Assembly: GCF_002167005.1 (NCBI RefSeq)
Contig: NZ_NHTN01000035.1
Span: forward strand, 1-52,825
Direction of reading: 5' to 3'
DNA length: 52,825 nucleotides
Source of the DNA: Indiicoccus explosivorum
Lineage (GTDB): Bacteria > Bacillota > Bacilli > Bacillales_A > Planococcaceae
Part shown: in pieces, positions 51,580-52,825 of the stretch
Position numbering within the stretch: the first letter of the stretch is position 1
Layout of the letters: each line of letters opens with the position of its first letter
Translations under genes and position numbers: made by a program
The notes under the pieces: model-generated
Told to the model about the DNA's origin: nothing
The model's input: the letters and a program-made list of their open reading frames with translations, nothing else
Database searches by the model: none

Positions 51580-52825
51580 ATGAACTTAGTGACCCGTGTC
51601 CGTGATATTGCGGCTGAAGAACCGCAAAAAACTGCTTATGTGTTCCAGGAAAAAGAAGTGTCTTATGGGGAATTCGAACAGACTTCAGCGAAGTTCGCCT
51701 CGGCATTGAAAGAATTGGGCGTCGGCAAAGGCGACCATGTGGCTTTTCTGCTCGGCAACACTCCGCATTTCCTGATTTCCTTGTATGCCGTCATGCGGGT
51801 CGGCGCCACTGCGGTTCCGATCAACCCGATTTATACACCTGATGAAATCGCCTATATTGTGCAAAACAGTGAGGCGAAAGCGGTCATCGCGCTTGATCTG
51901 CTGCTTCCGCTCGTTGAAAAGGCGCATGCGGCGCTGCCCGCTGTTGAATCATTCGTCATTTGCGAGACAGACCCTGCCACTGGCGACAAACTGAAAGCGC
52001 TTCCCGACAGTGTGAAAGGGAAGACACACGCATTCTCCGCCTTGCTGGCAGGCACAGCAGGCACGGCGGAACCGGCTGAAACGGCGGCGGATGATACGGC
52101 TGTCATCCTTTACACTTCAGGGACGACAGGAAAGCCGAAAGGTGCCATGCTGACGCACGGCAACTTGTACTCCAATGCACGCGACGTGGCGGAATACCTT
52201 CAGTTTTCCACCGACGACCGGGTTGTGGCGACGCTGCCTGTATTCCACGTATTCGCGCTGACCGTCGTCGTCAATGCTCCGCTGCTGAAAGGGGCTGCCA
52301 TCCTGCTCGTTCCAAAATTCAGTCCAGGGGATGTCTTCGACGTCATCCGCAGCCAAAAGGCGACCGTGTTTGCCGGTGTCCCGACCATGTACAATTTCCT
52401 TTATCAGTTCCCTGAAGGCAGTAAGGAGGACTTCGAATCGATCCGCCTCGCCATATCGGGCGGCGCTTCGCTCCCTGTGGCGCTGCTGCACAACTTCGAA
52501 GAGAAATTCAATGTGCGGGTATCCGAAGGGTATGGCCTGTCAGAGGCATCACCTGTCACTTGTTTCAATCCGCTTGATCGCGAGCGGAAAGCGGGCTCGA
52601 TCGGACAATCGATCATCAATGTGGAAAATAAAGTCGTCGATGAACTTGGTGATGAAGTTCCGCCGGGGGAAGTCGGGGAGCTGATCGTCCGGGGGCCGAA
52701 CGTGATGAAAGGCTATTACAACATGCCTGAAGAAACGAACGCCGCCATCCGGGATGGCTGGCTCTATACAGGGGACTTGGCGCGTATGGACGAAGACGGC
52801 TACTTCTATATCGTCGACCGCAAAA
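51580..52825 (+). CDS. lcfB: Long-chain fatty acid-CoA ligase LcfB, 3' end outside the window
   Basis: About 415 codons are visible of an expected ~510. The AMP-binding motif YTSGTTGKPKGAMLTHGNL, then EGYGLSEASPVTCFNP and GWLYTGDLARMDEDGYFYIVDR define an acyl-CoA synthetase; similarity to B. subtilis LcfB (YhfL) is strong. It activates fatty acids for beta-oxidation. ATG 51580 follows AAAGAGGGATTAAGC. The FadR-type operator upstream fits this role. The C-terminal lid domain is missing only because the window ends. Confidence 0.93.
   Translation, partial: MNLVTRVRDIAAEEPQKTAYVFQEKEVSYGEFEQTSAKFASALKELGVGKGDHVAFLLGNTPHFLISLYAVMRVGATAVPINPIYTPDEIAYIVQNSEAKAVIALDLLLPLVEKAHAALPAVESFVICETDPATGDKLKALPDSVKGKTHAFSALLAGTAGTAEPAETAADDTAVILYTSGTTGKPKGAMLTHGNLYSNARDVAEYLQFSTDDRVVATLPVFHVFALTVVVNAPLLKGAAILLVPKFSPGDVFDVIRSQKATVFAGVPTMYNFLYQFPEGSKEDFESIRLAISGGASLPVALLHNFEEKFNVRVSEGYGLSEASPVTCFNPLDRERKAGSIGQSIINVENKVVDELGDEVPPGEVGELIVRGPNVMKGYYNMPEETNAAIRDGWLYTGDLARMDEDGYFYIVDRK

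Overview
The window is a gene-dense stretch of a moderately GC-rich low-GC-lineage Gram-positive (Firmicutes, Bacillales). Shine-Dalgarno sequences are strong, TTG and GTG starts are common, and intrinsic terminators with long T-runs lie between most transcripts. Gene families and order point to Planococcaceae or a close Bacillaceae relative. From about 14 kb to the right edge the order closely follows the Bacillus subtilis yhe-yha-ecs-hem-yhf segment: bmrCD, yheE, yheB, yheA, yhaR, yhzD, yhaQP, yhaONM, prsA, hpr/scoC, yhaH, trpP, hit, ecsAB, yhaA, hmoB, hemEHY, yhfH, lplJ, lcfB. I judged this from memory of that genome, not by alignment. The species is not identified.

Region 1 (1-9.6 kb) holds a purine-type NCS2 permease with a possible PurR-like operator, an aldo/keto reductase, an RluA-type pseudouridine synthase, a BdbC/thioredoxin disulfide pair, the bifunctional YhcX (acetyltransferase plus nitrilase-type hydrolase), an RsgA-type GTPase, and a MneS-like cation efflux protein. 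Between the last two are a 29-codon ORF with its own promoter and terminator, and three tandem tiny lipoproteins that are almost pure glutamate/aspartate after the lipidation cysteine. Two of the three lie behind sigma-B-type promoter sequences. This cluster is the best candidate here for something undescribed.

Region 2 (9.6-14 kb) has chrA-kynU-kynB packed as one operon (chromate-type transporter plus two kynurenine-pathway enzymes), an arsenate-reductase-like protein that has lost its catalytic loop, and a universal stress protein behind a near-consensus sigma-B promoter.

Region 3 (14-28.3 kb) starts with a drug-efflux heterodimer (BmrC/BmrD type) behind a leader ORF, a terminator and a second short ORF, which is the layout of ribosome-mediated attenuation. 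It continues with yheE/yheB/yheA, an enoyl-CoA hydratase, an ABC export pair (YhaQP), and the DNA/RNA metabolism set yhaO-yhaN-yhaM.

Region 4 (28.3-39.6 kb) contains an intergenic repeat, an acetyltransferase, the PrsA foldase, ScoC/Hpr, YhaH, the tryptophan transporter TrpP (with a run of GAG/UAG triplets over its start that looks like a TRAP site), Hit, and EcsAB. It ends with a complete riboflavin operon (ribD-ribE-ribBA-ribH) under an FMN riboswitch that appears to act by hiding the ribosome-binding site. As far as I recall, the rib operon does not sit at this position in B. subtilis.

Region 5 (39.6-52.8 kb) contains an M20 amidohydrolase, HmoB, the coproporphyrin-branch haem genes hemE-hemH-hemY with a YtkA-type lipoprotein, the 40-codon zinc-ribbon-like YhfH, lipoate ligase LplJ, and a four-gene Bce-type peptide-antibiotic sensing and resistance module. 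The last gene is lcfB, cut by the window edge and preceded by a strong FadR-type operator. I saw no tRNA, rRNA, insertion sequence, phage gene or CRISPR array.
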